Shown piece after piece: positions 24,795-36,609 of a stretch of 64,000 bases of DNA; position 1 is the stretch's first letter; the number at the start of each line of letters is the position of its first letter. The notes beneath the pieces are model-generated. The model saw only the letters and a list, made by a program, of their open reading frames with translations. It made no database searches and was not told the DNA's origin. The DNA is taken from the NCBI GenBank assembly GCA_002189035.1, contig NEEC01000092.1, positions 23,036-87,035 of the forward strand, in the 5' to 3' direction. This DNA is from Utricularia gibba (Eukaryota; Streptophyta; Magnoliopsida; Lamiales; Lentibulariaceae). The position numbers and the translations under genes were made by a program.

Positions 24795-26978
24795 CATGCG
24801 GTTGAGAAAAACCATTTTGGTGCTCATGATATCCTAAATTCAATAACTTCATCACGATTTTCGTCGAGTAGGACCCGATGTGGCAATGGAGTCAGACAGA
24901 ACCTTGGGTCCGAACGAAGTTCCCAACGACATCACCCGCCCAAAAACGACATGCTTTTCCTTGAGAAACTATGTAGGCAGCCTAATAAAGCCGAACGTTA
25001 ATAAATGCATCAATTTTTTTGCCGAGCTACAAATGACTATGGGCCCGACCTCGACTCGACCTCCTGCTCGATACCGTTGCCCCACGAGAGCGCCTTATCA
25101 AATATAAAGCATGCGGTTGAGAAAACCATTTTGGGTGCTCATGATATCCTAACTTCAATAACTGCATCACGATTTTTCACCGAGTAGGACCCGATGTGGC
25201 AAAGGAGTCAGACCGAACCTTGGGTCTGAACGAAGTTCACAACGACATCACCCGCCCAAAAACAACAAGCTTTTCCTTGAGAAACCATGTAGGCAGCCTA
25301 TTAAAACCCAACGTTAATAAATGCATCACTTTTTCTGTCGGATACAAATGTCTATGTACCCGAACGCAACTCGACCTCCGGCCGATACCGGTGCCCCCAT
25401 AGAGCGCCTCCTCAAATATAAAGCATGCGATTGAGAAAACCATTTTGGGTGCTCATGAAATCCTATTTTCAATAAACGCATCAGGATTTTCGTCGAGTAG
25501 TACACGATTGGGCACAAGCGCCAAACAGAACCATGCGCCCGGACCAAGATCCCAACGAAAGCACCCGCTTAAAACGGCAAGCTATTCCTTCAAAACCATG
25601 TAGGCAGCCTATTAAAACTCAACGTTAATAAATGCATCAAGTTTTTTGCTGAGCTGCAAATGAGTATGGGACCGAGCCCAACTCGACCTCTGGCCCGATA
25701 CCGTTGCCCCACTAGAGCGCCTCCTCAAATATAAAGCATGCGGTTGAGAAACCATTTTGGTGATCATGACATCCTAACTTCAATAACTGCATCACGATTT
25801 TCGTCGAGTAGGACCGATGTGGCAAAGGAGTCAGACCGAACCTTTGGGTCGAACGAAGTTCCAACGACATCTCCCGCCCAAAACGACATGCTTTTCCTTG
25901 AGAAACTATGTAGGCAGCCTAATAAAGCCGAACGTTAATAAATGCATCAATTTTTTGCCGAGCTACAAATGACTATGGGCCCGAGCTCGACTCAACCTCC
26001 TGCTCGATACCGTTGCCCCACTAGAGCGCCTCCTCAAATATCAAGCATGCGGTTGAGGAAACCATTTTGGGTGATCATGACATCCTAACTTCAATAAATG
26101 CATTACAATTATCGTCGAGTAGGACCTGATGTGGCAAAGGAGTCAGACAGAACCTTGGGTCCGAACGAAGTTCACAACGACATCACCGCGCCAAAAATGA
26201 CAGCTTTTCCTTGAGAAACTATGTAGGCAGCCTATAAAGCCGAACGTTAATAAATGCATCAATTTTTTTGCCGAGCTACAAATGACTATGGGCCCGAGCT
26301 CGACTCGACCTCCTGCTCGATACTGTTGCCCCACGAGAGCGCCTTATCAAATATAAAGCATGCGGTTGAAAAACCATTTTGGGTGCTCATGATATCCTAA
26401 CTTCAATAACTGGATCACGATTTCGTCGAGTAGGACCCGATGTGGCAAAGTAGTCAGACCGAACCTTGGGTCTGAACGAAGTTCCCAACGACATCACCCG
26501 CCGAAAAACGACAAGCTTTTCCTTGAGAAACCATGTAGGCAGCCTATTAAAACCCAACGTTAGTAAATGCATCACGTTTTTTGCGAGCTACAAATGAGTA
26601 TGGACCGAGCCGACTCGACCTTTTGCCCGATACCGTGCCCCACTAGAGCGCCTCCTCAAATACAAAGCATGCGATTGAGAAAACCATTTTGGTGCTCATG
26701 AAATCCTAACTTCAATTACTGCATCACGATTTCGTCAAGTAGGACCAGATTTGGCAAAGGAGACAGACCGAACCATGGGTCAGAACGAAGTTCACAACGA
26801 CATCACTCGCCACAAACGACAAGCTTTTCCTTGAGAAAACCATTGAGGCGGCCTATTAAAACAACCGTTAATAAATGCATCAAGTTTTTTGCGAGCTACA
26901 AATGACTATGGGCCCGAGCTCGACTCGACCTCCTACTCGATACCGTTGCCCCACGAGAGTGCCTTATCAAATATAAAG
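24795..26978 (+). repeat. Complete 7-monomer higher-order unit d-e-f-g-h-k-b, copy 2 (2184 bp)
   Basis: Monomers start at 24795, 25110, 25424, 25737, 26046, 26359 and 26668. The order and private variants match copy 1: GGCAATGGAGTCAG in d, ATTACAATTATCG and CAAAAATGACA in h, AACTGGATC and AAGTAGTCAG in k, GTCAAGTAGG in b. h and k starts are about 2189 bp from those of copy 1. Differences between the two copies are almost all one-base losses or gains. Confidence 0.9.
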
Positions 26979-29480
26979 CATGCGGTTGAGAAAACCATTT
27001 TGGGTGCTCATGATATCCTAACTTCAATAACTTCATCACGATTTTCGTCGAGTAGGACCCGATGTGGCAATGGAGTCAGACAGAACCTTGGGTCCGAACG
27101 AAGTTCCAACGACATCACCCGCCCAAAAACGACATGCTTTTCCTTGAGAAACTATGTAGGCAGCCTAATAAAGCCGAACGTTAATAAATGCATCAATTTT
27201 TTTGCCGAGCTACAAATGACTATGGCCCGACCTCGACTCGACCTCCTGCTCGATACCGTTGCCCCACGAGAGCGCCTTATCAAATATAAAGCATGCGGTT
27301 GAGAAAACCATTTTGGGTGCTCATGATATCCTAACTTCAATAACTGCATCACGATTTTCACCGAGTAGGACCCGATGTGGCAAAGGAGTCAGACCGAACC
27401 TTGGGTCTGAACGAAGTTCACAACGACATCACCCGCCCAAAAACAACAAGCTTTTCCTTGAGAAACCATGTAGGCAGCCTATTAAAAACCCAACGTTAAT
27501 AAATGCATCACTTTTTCTTCGGATACAAATGTCTATGTACCCGAACGCAACTCGACCTCCGCCCGATACCGTGCCCCCATAGAGCCTCCTCAAATATAAA
27601 GCATGCGATTGAGAAAACCATTTTGGGTGCTCATGAAATCCTATTTTCAATAAACGCATCAGGATTTTCGTCGAGTAGTACACGATTGGCACAAGCGCCA
27701 AACAGAACCATGCGCCGGACCAAGATCCCAACGAAAGCACCCGCTTAAAACGGCAAGCTATTCCTTCAAAACCGTGTAGGCAGCCTATTAAAACTCAACG
27801 TTAATAAATGCATCAGTTTTTTGCTGAGCTGCAAATGAGTATGGGACCGAGCCCAACTCGACCTCTGGCCCGATACCGTTGCCCCACTAGAGCGCCTCCT
27901 CAAATATAAAGCATGCGGTTGAGAAACCATTTTGGGTGATCATGACATCCTAACTTCAATAACTGCATCACGATTTTCGTCGAGTAGGACCCGATGTGGC
28001 AAAGGAGTCAGACAGAACCTTGGGTCTGAACGAAGTTCCCAACGACATCACCCGCCGAAAAACGACAAGCTTTTCCTTGAGAAACCCATTGAGGCGGCCT
28101 ATTAAAACCAACCGTTAATAAATGCATCAAGTTTTTTGCCGAGCTACAAATGACTATGGGCCGAGCTCGACTCGACCTCCTGCTCGATACCGTTGCCCCA
28201 CGAGAGTGCCTTATCAAATATAAAGCAAGCGGTTGAGAAAACCATTTTGGGTGCTCATGATATCCTAACTTCAATAACTGCATCACGATTTTCGTCGAGT
28301 AGGACCGATGTGGCAAAGGAGTCAGACCGAACCTTGGGTCCGAACGAAGTTCCCAACGACATCACCCGCCCAAAAACGACATGCTTTTCCTTGAGAAACT
28401 ATGTAGGCAGCCTAATAAACCGAACGTTAATAAATGCATCAATTTTTTTGCCGAGCTACAAATGACTATGGGCCCGAGCTCGACTCGACCTCCTGCTCGA
28501 TACCGTTGCCCCACTAGAGCGCCTCCTCAAATATAAAGCATGCGGTTGAGAAACCATTTTGGGTGATCATGACATCCTAACTTCAATAAATGCATTACGA
28601 TTATCGTCGAGTAGGACCTGATGTGGCAAAGGAGTCTGACCGAACCTTGGGTGTGAACGAAGTTCCCAACGACATCACCCGCCGAAAAACGACAAGCTTT
28701 TCCTTGAGAAACCATGTAGGCAGCCTATTAAAACCCAGCGTTAGTAAATGCATCACGTTTTTTGCGGAGCTACAAATGACTATGGGCCGAGCTCGACTCG
28801 ACCTCCTGCTCGATACCGTTGCCCCACGAGAGTGCCTTATCAAATATAAAGAATGCGATTGAGAAAACCATTTTGGGTGCTCATGACATCCTAACTTCAA
28901 TAAATGCATTACGATTATCGTCGAGTAGGACCTGATGTGGCAAAGGAGTCTGACCGAACCTTGGGTCTGAACGAAGTTCCCAACGACATCACCCGCCGAA
29001 AAACGACAAGCTTTTCCTTGAGAAACCATGTAGGCAGCCTATTAAAACCCAACGTTAGTAAATGCATCACGTTTTTTGCGGAGCTACAAATGAGTATGGG
29101 ACCGAGCCCGACTCGACCTTTGCCCGATACCGTGCCCCACTAGAGCGCCTCCTCAAATACAAAGCATGCGATTGAGAAAACCATTTTGGGTGCTCATGAA
29201 ATCCTAACTTCAATAACTGCATCACGATTTTCGTCGAGTAGGACCCGATGTGGCAAAGGAGTCAGACAGAACCTTGGGTCCGAACGAAGTTCACAACGAC
29301 ATCACTCGCCCAAAAACGACAAGCTTTTCCTTGAGAAAACCATTGAGGCGGCCTATTAAAACCAACCGTTAATAAATGCATCAAGTTTTTTGCCGAGCTA
29401 CAAATGACTATGGGCCCGAGCTCGACTCGACCTCCTGCTCGATACCGTTGCCCCACGAGAGTGCCTTATCAAATATAAAG
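26979..29480 (+). repeat. 8-monomer higher-order unit d-e-f-m-n-p-a-b (2502 bp)
   Basis: Monomers start at 26979 (d), 27292 (e), 27602 (f), 27912 (m), 28226 (n), 28539 (p), 28852 (a) and 29165 (b-like, with CCCGATGTGG). The first three are the same d-e-f module as in the 7-monomer units, including GGCAATGGAGTC in d. After f the unit switches to m (GTGATCATGACATCC with CCGCCGAAAAA and CCCATTGAGGCGG), n (CAAGCGG) and p (GGGTGTGAACG with an a 5' half and a c-like 3' half). The switch point is therefore the f/m border near 27912. Confidence 0.88.
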
Positions 29481-31661
29481 CATGCGGTTGAGAAAACCAT
29501 TTTGGGTGCTCATGATATCCTAACTTCAATAACTTCATCACGATTTTCGTCGAGTAGGACCCGATGTGGCAAGGAGTCAGACAGAACCTTGGGTCCGAAC
29601 GAAGTTCCCAACGACATCACCCGCCCAAAAAACGACATGCTTTTCCTTGAGAAACTATGTAGGCAGCCTAATAAACCGAACGTTAATAAATGCATCAATT
29701 TTTTTGCCGAGCTACAAATGACTATGGGCCCGACCTCGACTCGACCTCCTGCTCGATACCGTTGCCCCACGAGAGCGCCTTATCAAATATAAAGCATGCG
29801 GTTGAGAAAACCATTTTGGGTGCTCATGATATCCTAACTTCAATAACTGCATCACGATTTTCACCGAGTAGGACCCGATGTGGCAAAGGAGTCAGACCGA
29901 ACCTTGGGTCTGAACGAAGTTCACAACGACATCACCCGCCCAAAAACGACAAGCTTTTCCTTGAGAAACCATGTAGGCAGCCTATTAAAACCCAACGTTA
30001 ATAAATGCATCACTTTTTTTGCGGCTACAAATGTCTATGTACCCGAACGCAACTCGACCTCCGGCCCGATACCGTGCCCCCATAGAGCGCCTCCTCAAAT
30101 ATAAAGCATGCGATTGAGAAAACCATTTTGGGTGCTCATGAAATCCTATTTCAATAAACGCATCAGGATTTTCGTCGAGTAGTACCGATTGGGCAAAGCG
30201 CCAAACAGAACCATGCGGGACCAAGATCCCAACGAAAGCACCCGCTTAAAACGGCAAGCTATTCCTTCAAAACCATGTAGGCAGCCTATTAAAACTCAAC
30301 GTTAATAAATGCATCAAGTTTTTTGCTGAGCTGCAAATGAGTATGGGACCGAGCCCAACTCGACCTCTGCCCGATACCGTTGCCCCACTAGAGCGCCTCC
30401 TCAAATATAAAGCATGCGGTTGAGGAAACCATTTGGTGATCATGACATCCTAACTTCAATAACTGCATCACGATTTTCGTCGAGTAGGACCCGATGTGGC
30501 AAAGGAGTCAGACAGAACCTTGGGTCTGAACGAAGTTCCCAACGACATCACCCGCCGAAAAACGACAAGCTTTTCCTTGAGAAACCCATTGAGGCGGCCT
30601 ATTAAAACCAACCGTTAATAAATGCATCAAGTTTTTTTCGAGCTACAAATGACTATGGGCCCGAGCTCGACTCGACCTCCTGCTCGATACGTTGCCCCAC
30701 GAGAGTGCCTTATCAAATATAAAGCAAGCGGTTGAGAAAACCATTTTGGGTGCTCATGATATCCTAACTTCAATAACTGCATCACGATTTTCGTCGAGTA
30801 GGACCCGATGTGGCAAAGGAGTCAGACCGAACCTTGGGTCCGAACGAAGTTCCCAACGACATCACCCGCCCAAAAACGACATGCTTTTCCTTGAGAAACT
30901 ATGTAGGCAGCCTAATAAAGCCAACGTTAATAAATGCATCAATTTTTTGCCGAGCTACAAATGACTATGGGCCCGAGCTCGACTCGACCTCCTGCTCGAT
31001 ACCGTTGCCCCACTAGAGCGCCTCCTCAAATATAAAGCATGCGGTTGAGAAACCATTTTGGGTGCTCATGACATCCTAACTTCAATAAATGCATTACGAT
31101 TATCGTCGAGTAGGACCTGATGTGGCAAAGGAGTCTGACAGAACCTTGGGTGTGAACGAAGTTCCCAACGACATCACCCGCCGAAAAACGACAAGCTTTT
31201 CCTTGAGAAACCATGTAGGCAGCCTATTAAAACCACGTTAGTAAATGCATCACGTTTTTTGCGGAGCTACAAATGACTATGGGCCCGAGCTCGACTCGAC
31301 CTCCTGCTCGATACCGTTGCCCCACGAGAGTGCCTTATCAAATATAAAGAATGCGATTGAGAAAACCATTTTGGGTGCTCATGACATCCTAACTTCAATA
31401 AATGCATTACGATTATCGTCGAGTAGGACCTGATGTGGCAAAGGAGTCTGACCGAACCTTGGGTCTGAACGAAGTTCCAACGACATCACCCGCCGAAAAA
31501 CGACAAGCTTTTCCTTGAGAAACCATGTAGGCAGCCTATTAAAACCCAACGTTAGTAAATGCATCACGTTTTTTGCGGAGCTACAAATGAGTATGGGACC
31601 GAGCCCGACTCGACCTTTTGCCGATACCGTGCCCCACTAGAGCGCCTCCTCAAATACAAAG
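29481..31661 (+). repeat. Second copy of the 8-monomer type, lacking b (7 monomers, 2181 bp)
   Basis: Monomers start at 29481 (d), 29795 (e), 30107 (f), 30413 (m), 30725 (n, CAAGCGG), 31038 (p, GGGTGTGAACG) and 31350 (a). The next monomer (31662) is d again, so the b-like copy of the previous unit is missing. The order otherwise matches monomer for monomer. The d copy here has GTGGCAAGGAG rather than the GGCAATGGAG of the 7-monomer units. Confidence 0.86.
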
Positions 31662-32569
31662 CATGCGATTGAGAAAACCATTTTGGGTGCTCATGATATC
31701 CTAACTTCAATAACTTCATCACGATTTTCGTCGAGTAGGACCCGATGTGGCAAAGGAGTCAGACAGAACCTTGGGTCCGAACGAAGTTCCCAACGACATC
31801 ACCCGCTAAAAAACGACATGCTTTTCCTTGAGAAACTATGTAGGCAGCCTAATAAAGCCCAACGTTAATAAATGCATCAATTTTTTTGCCGAGCTACAAA
31901 TGACTATGGGCCCGACCTCGACTCGACCTCCTGCTCGATACCGTTGCCCCACGAGAGCGCCTTATCAAATATAAAGCATGCGGTTGAGAAAACCATTTTG
32001 GGTGCTCATGATATCCTAACTTCAATAACTGCATCACGATTTTCACCGAGTAGGACCCGATGTGGCAAAGGAGTCAGACCGAACCTTGGGTCTGAACGAA
32101 GTTCACAACGACATCACCCGCCCAAAAACGACAAGCTTTTCCTTGAGAAACCATGTAGGCAGCCTATTAAAACCCAACGTTAATAAATGCATCACTTTTT
32201 TGCCGGGCTACAAATGTCTATGTACCCGAACGCGACTCGACCTCCTGCCCGATACCGGTGCCCCCATAGAGCGCCTCCTCAAATATAAAGCATGCGATTG
32301 AGAAAACCATTTTGGGTGCTCATGAAATCCTATTTTCAATAAACGCATCAGGATTTTCGTCGAGTAGGATTGGGCTTCCCAACGAAAGCACCCGCTTAAA
32401 ACGACAAGCTTTTCCTTCAAAACCATGTAGGCAGCTATTAAAACCAACGTTAATAAATGCATCAAGTTTTTTGCTGAGCTGCAAATGAGTATGGGACCGA
32501 GCCCAACTCGACCTTGGCCGATACCGTTGCCCCACTAGAGCGCCTCCTCAAATATAAAGCATGCGGTTG
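31662..32569 (+). repeat. Truncated unit d-e-f closing the complex domain
   Basis: d starts at 31662, e at 31977 and f at 32291. The f copy is only 279 bp: GTCGAGTAGGATTGGGCTTCC joins directly to CCAACGAAAGC, removing about 30 bases of the segment that in intact f copies holds GCACAAGCGCCAAACAG and GCGCCCGGACC. AAGCTT is present. No e or f monomer occurs to the right of 32569. Confidence 0.85.
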
Positions 32570-33492
32570 AGAAAACCATTTTGGGTGCTCATGACATCCT
32601 AACTTCAATAACTGCATCACGATTTTCGTCGAGTAGGACCCGATGTGGCAAAGGAGTCAGACAGAACCTTGGGTCAGAACGAAGTTCCAACGACATCACC
32701 CGCCGAAAAACGACAAGCTTTTCCTTGAGAAACCATTGAGGCGGCCTATTAAAACCAACCGTTAATAAATGCATCAAGTTTTTTGCCGAGCTACAAATGA
32801 CTATGGGCCCGAGCTCGACTCGACCTCCTGCTCGATACCGTTGCCCCACGAGAGTGCCTTATCAAATATAAAGAATGCGATTGAGAAAACCATTTTGGGT
32901 GCTCATGACATCCTAACTTCAATAAATGCATTACGATTTCGTCGAGTAGGACCTGATGTGGCAAAGGAGTCTGACCGAACCTTGGGTCTGAACGAAGTTC
33001 CCAACGACATCACCCGCCGAAAAACGACAAGCTTTTCCTTGAGAAACCATGTAGGCAGCCTATTAAAACCCAACGTTAGTAAATGCATCACGTTTTTTGC
33101 GAGCTACAAATGAGTATGGGACCGAGCCCGACTCGACCTTTTGCCGATACCGTGCCCACTAGAGCGCCTCCTCAAATAAAGCATGCGATTGAGAAAACCA
33201 TTTTGGGTGCTCATGAAATCCTAACTTCAATAACTGCATCACGATTTTCGTCGAGTAGGACCGATTTGGCAAAGGAGTCAGACCGAACCTGGGTCAGAAC
33301 GAAGTTCACAACGACATCACCGCCCAAAAACGACAAGCTTTTCCTTGAGAAACCATTGAGGCGCCTATTAAAACCAACCGTTAATAAATGCATCAAGTTT
33401 TTTGCCGAGCTACAAATGACTATGGGCCCGAGCTCGACTCGACCTCCTGCTCGATACCGTTGCCCCACTAGAGCGCCTTATCAAATATAAAG
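32570..33492 (+). repeat. Transition block: m/c-like, a, b
   Basis: The copy at 32570 has GACATCC, AACTGCATC, GGGTCAGAACG and CCATTGAGGCGG, a mixture of m and c. It is followed by a (32874) and b (33182), the dyad that starts every unit of the next two domains. The b copy ends CCACTAGAGCGCC, which elsewhere precedes the a variant with GGTTGAAAAAACC, and such an a follows here too. Confidence 0.78.
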
Positions 33493-35062
33493 CATGCGGT
33501 TGAAAAAACCATTTTGGGGCTCATGACATCCTAACTTCAATAAATGCATTACGATTATCGTCGAGTAGGACCTGATGTGGCAAAGGAGTCTGACCGAACC
33601 TTGGGTCTGAACGAAGTTCCCAACGACATCACCCGCCGAAAAACGACAAGCTTTTCCTTGAGAAACCATGTAGGCAGCCTATTAAAACCCAACGTTAGTA
33701 AATGCATCACGTTTTTTGCGGAGCTACAAATGAGTATGGGACCGAGCCCGACTCGACCTTTTGCCCGATACCGTGCCCACTAGAGCGCCTCCTCAAATAC
33801 AAAGCATGCGATTGAGAAAACCATTTTGGGTGCTCATGAAATCCTAACTTCAATAACTGCATCACACGATTTTCGTCGAGTAGGACCAGATTTGGCAAAG
33901 GAGACAGACCGAACCTGGGTCAGAACGAAGTTCACAACGACATCACTCGCCCAAAACGACAAGCTTTTCCTTGAGAAAACCATTGAGGCGGCCTATTAAA
34001 ACCAACCGTTAATAAATGCATCAAGTTTTTTGCCGAGCTACAAATGACTATGGGCCCGAGCTCGACTCGACCTCCTGCTCGATACCGTTGCCCACGAGAG
34101 TGCCTTATCAAATATAAAGCATGCGGTTGAGAAAACCATTTTGGGTGCTCATGATATCCTAACTTCAATAACTGCATCACGATTTTCGTCGAGTAGGACC
34201 CGATGTGGCAAAGGAGTCAGACAGAACCTTGGGTCCGAACGAAGTTCACAACGACATCACTCGCCCAAAAACGACAAGCTTTTCCTTGAGAAAACCATTG
34301 AGGCGGCCTATTAAAACCAACCGTTAATAAATGCATCAAGTTTTTTGCCGAGCTACAAATGACTATGGGCCCGAGCTCGACTCGACCTCCTGCTCGATAC
34401 CGTTGCCCACGAGAGTGCCTTATCAAATATAAAGCATGCGGTTGAGAAAACCATTTTGGGTGCTCATGATATCCTAACTTCAATAACTGCATCACGATTT
34501 TCGTCGAGTAGGACCCGATGTGGCAAAGGAGTCAGACAGAACCTTGGGTCCGAACGAAGTTCACAACGACATCACCGCCCAAAAACGACAAGCTTTTCCT
34601 TGAGAAAACCATTGAGGCGGCCTATTAAAACCAACGTTAATAAATGCATCAAGTTTTTTGCGAGCTACAAATGACTATGGGCCCGAGCTCGACTCGACCT
34701 CCTGCTCGATACCGTTGCCCCGAGAGTGCCTTATCAAATATAAAGCATGCGGTTGAGAAAACCATTTTGGGTGCTCATGATATCCTAACTTCAATAACTG
34801 CATCACGATTTTCGTCGAGTAGGACCCGATGTGGCAAAGGAGTCAGACAGAACCTTGGGTCCGAACGAAGTTCACAACGACATCACTCGCCCAAAAAACG
34901 ACAAGCTTTTCCTTGAGAAAACCATTGAGGCGGCCTATTAAAACCAACCGTTAATAAATGCATCAAGTTTTTTGCCGAGCTACAAATGACTATGGGCCCG
35001 AGCTCGACTCGACCTCCTGCTCGATACCGTTGCCCCACGAGAGTGCCTTATCAAATATAAAG
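33493..35062 (+). repeat. Domain 5 unit 1: a-b-c-c-c (1570 bp)
   Basis: Monomers start at 33493 (a variant with GGTTGAAAAAACC), 33805 (b), 34120, 34435 and 34746 (c). The three c copies are nearly identical, with GATATCC, CCCGATGTGG, CAGACAGAACC, GGGTCCGAACG and TTCACAACG. They differ mainly in ACTCGCCC against ACCGCCC and in one-base run lengths. Confidence 0.85.
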
Positions 35063-36609
35063 CATGCGATTGAGAAAACCATTTTGGGTGCTCATGACAT
35101 CCTAACTTCAATAAATGCATTACGATTCGTCGAGTAGGACCTGATGTGGCAAAGGAGTCTGACCGAAACCTTGGGTCTGAACGAAGTTCCCAACGACATC
35201 ACCCGCCGAAAAACGACAAGCTTTTCCTTGAGAAACCATGTAGGCAGCCTATTAAAACCAACGTTAGTAAATGCATCACGTTTTTTGCGGAGCTACAAAT
35301 GAGTATGGGACCGAGCCCGACTCGACCTTTTGCCGATACCGTGCCCCTAGAGCGCCTCCTCAAATACAAAGCATGCGATTGAGAAAACCATTTTGGGTGC
35401 TCATGAAATCCTAACTTCAATAACTGCATCACGATTTTCGTCGAGTAGGACCAGATTGGCAAAGGAGTCAGACCGAACCTGGGTCAGAACGAAGTTCACT
35501 CACTCGCCCAAAAACGACAAGCTTTTCCTTGAGAAAACCATTGAGGCGGCCTATTAAAACCAACGTTAATAAATGCATCAAGTTTTTTGCCGAGCTACAA
35601 ATGACTATGGGCCCGAGCTCGACTCGACCTCCTGCTCGATACCGTTGCCCCACGAGAGTGCCTTATCAAATATAAAGCATGCGGTTGAGAAAACCATTTT
35701 GGGTGCTCATGATATCCTAACTTCAATAACTGCATCACGATTTTCGTCGAGTAGGACCCGATGTGGCAAAGGAGTCAGACAGAACCTTGGGTCCGAACGA
35801 AGTTCCAACGACATCACCGCCAAAAACGACAAGCTTTTCCTTGAGAAACCATTGAGGCGGCCTATTAAAACCAATTAATAAATGCATCAAGTTTTTTGCC
35901 GAGCTACAAATGACTATGGGCCCGAGCTCGACTCGACCTCCTGCTCGATACCGTTGCCCCAGAGTGCCTTATCAAATATAAAGCATGCGGTTGAGAAACC
36001 ATTTTGGGTGCTCATGAATCCTAACTTCAATAACTGCATCACGATTTTCGTCGAGTAGGACCCGATGTGGCAAAGGAGTCAGACAGAACCTTGGGTCCGA
36101 ACGAAGTTCACAACGACATCACCGCCCAAAAACGACAAGCTTTTCCTTGAGAAAACCATTGAGGCGGCCTATTAAAACCAACGTTAATAAATGCATCAAG
36201 TTTTTTGCCGAGCTACAAATGACTATGGGCCGAGCTCGACTCGACCTCCTGCTCGATACCGTTGCCCCACGAGAGTGCCTTATCAAATATAAAGCATGCG
36301 GTTGAGAAAACCATTTTGGGTGCTCATGATATCCTAACTTCAATAACTGCATCACGATTTTCGTCGAGTAGGACCCGATGTGGCAAAGGAGTCAGACAGA
36401 ACCTTGGGTCCGAACGAAGTTCACAACGACATCACCGCCCAAAAACGACAAGCTTTTCCTTGAGAAAACCATTGAGGCGGCCTATTAAAACCAACCGTTA
36501 ATAAATGCATCAAGTTTTTTGCCGAGCTACAAATGACTATGGGCCCGAGCTCGACTCGACCTCCTGCTCGATACCGTTGCCCCACGAGAGTGCCTTATCA
36601 AATATAAAG
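35063..36609 (+). repeat. Domain 5 unit 2: a-b-c-c-c (1547 bp)
   Basis: Monomers start at 35063, 35372, 35678, 35984 and 36295. The b copy at 35372 is short (306 bp), with TTCACTCACTCGCCC where intact b has TTCACAACGACATCACTCG. The copy at 35984 has GAATCC and GGTTGAGAAACC. Confidence 0.84.
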
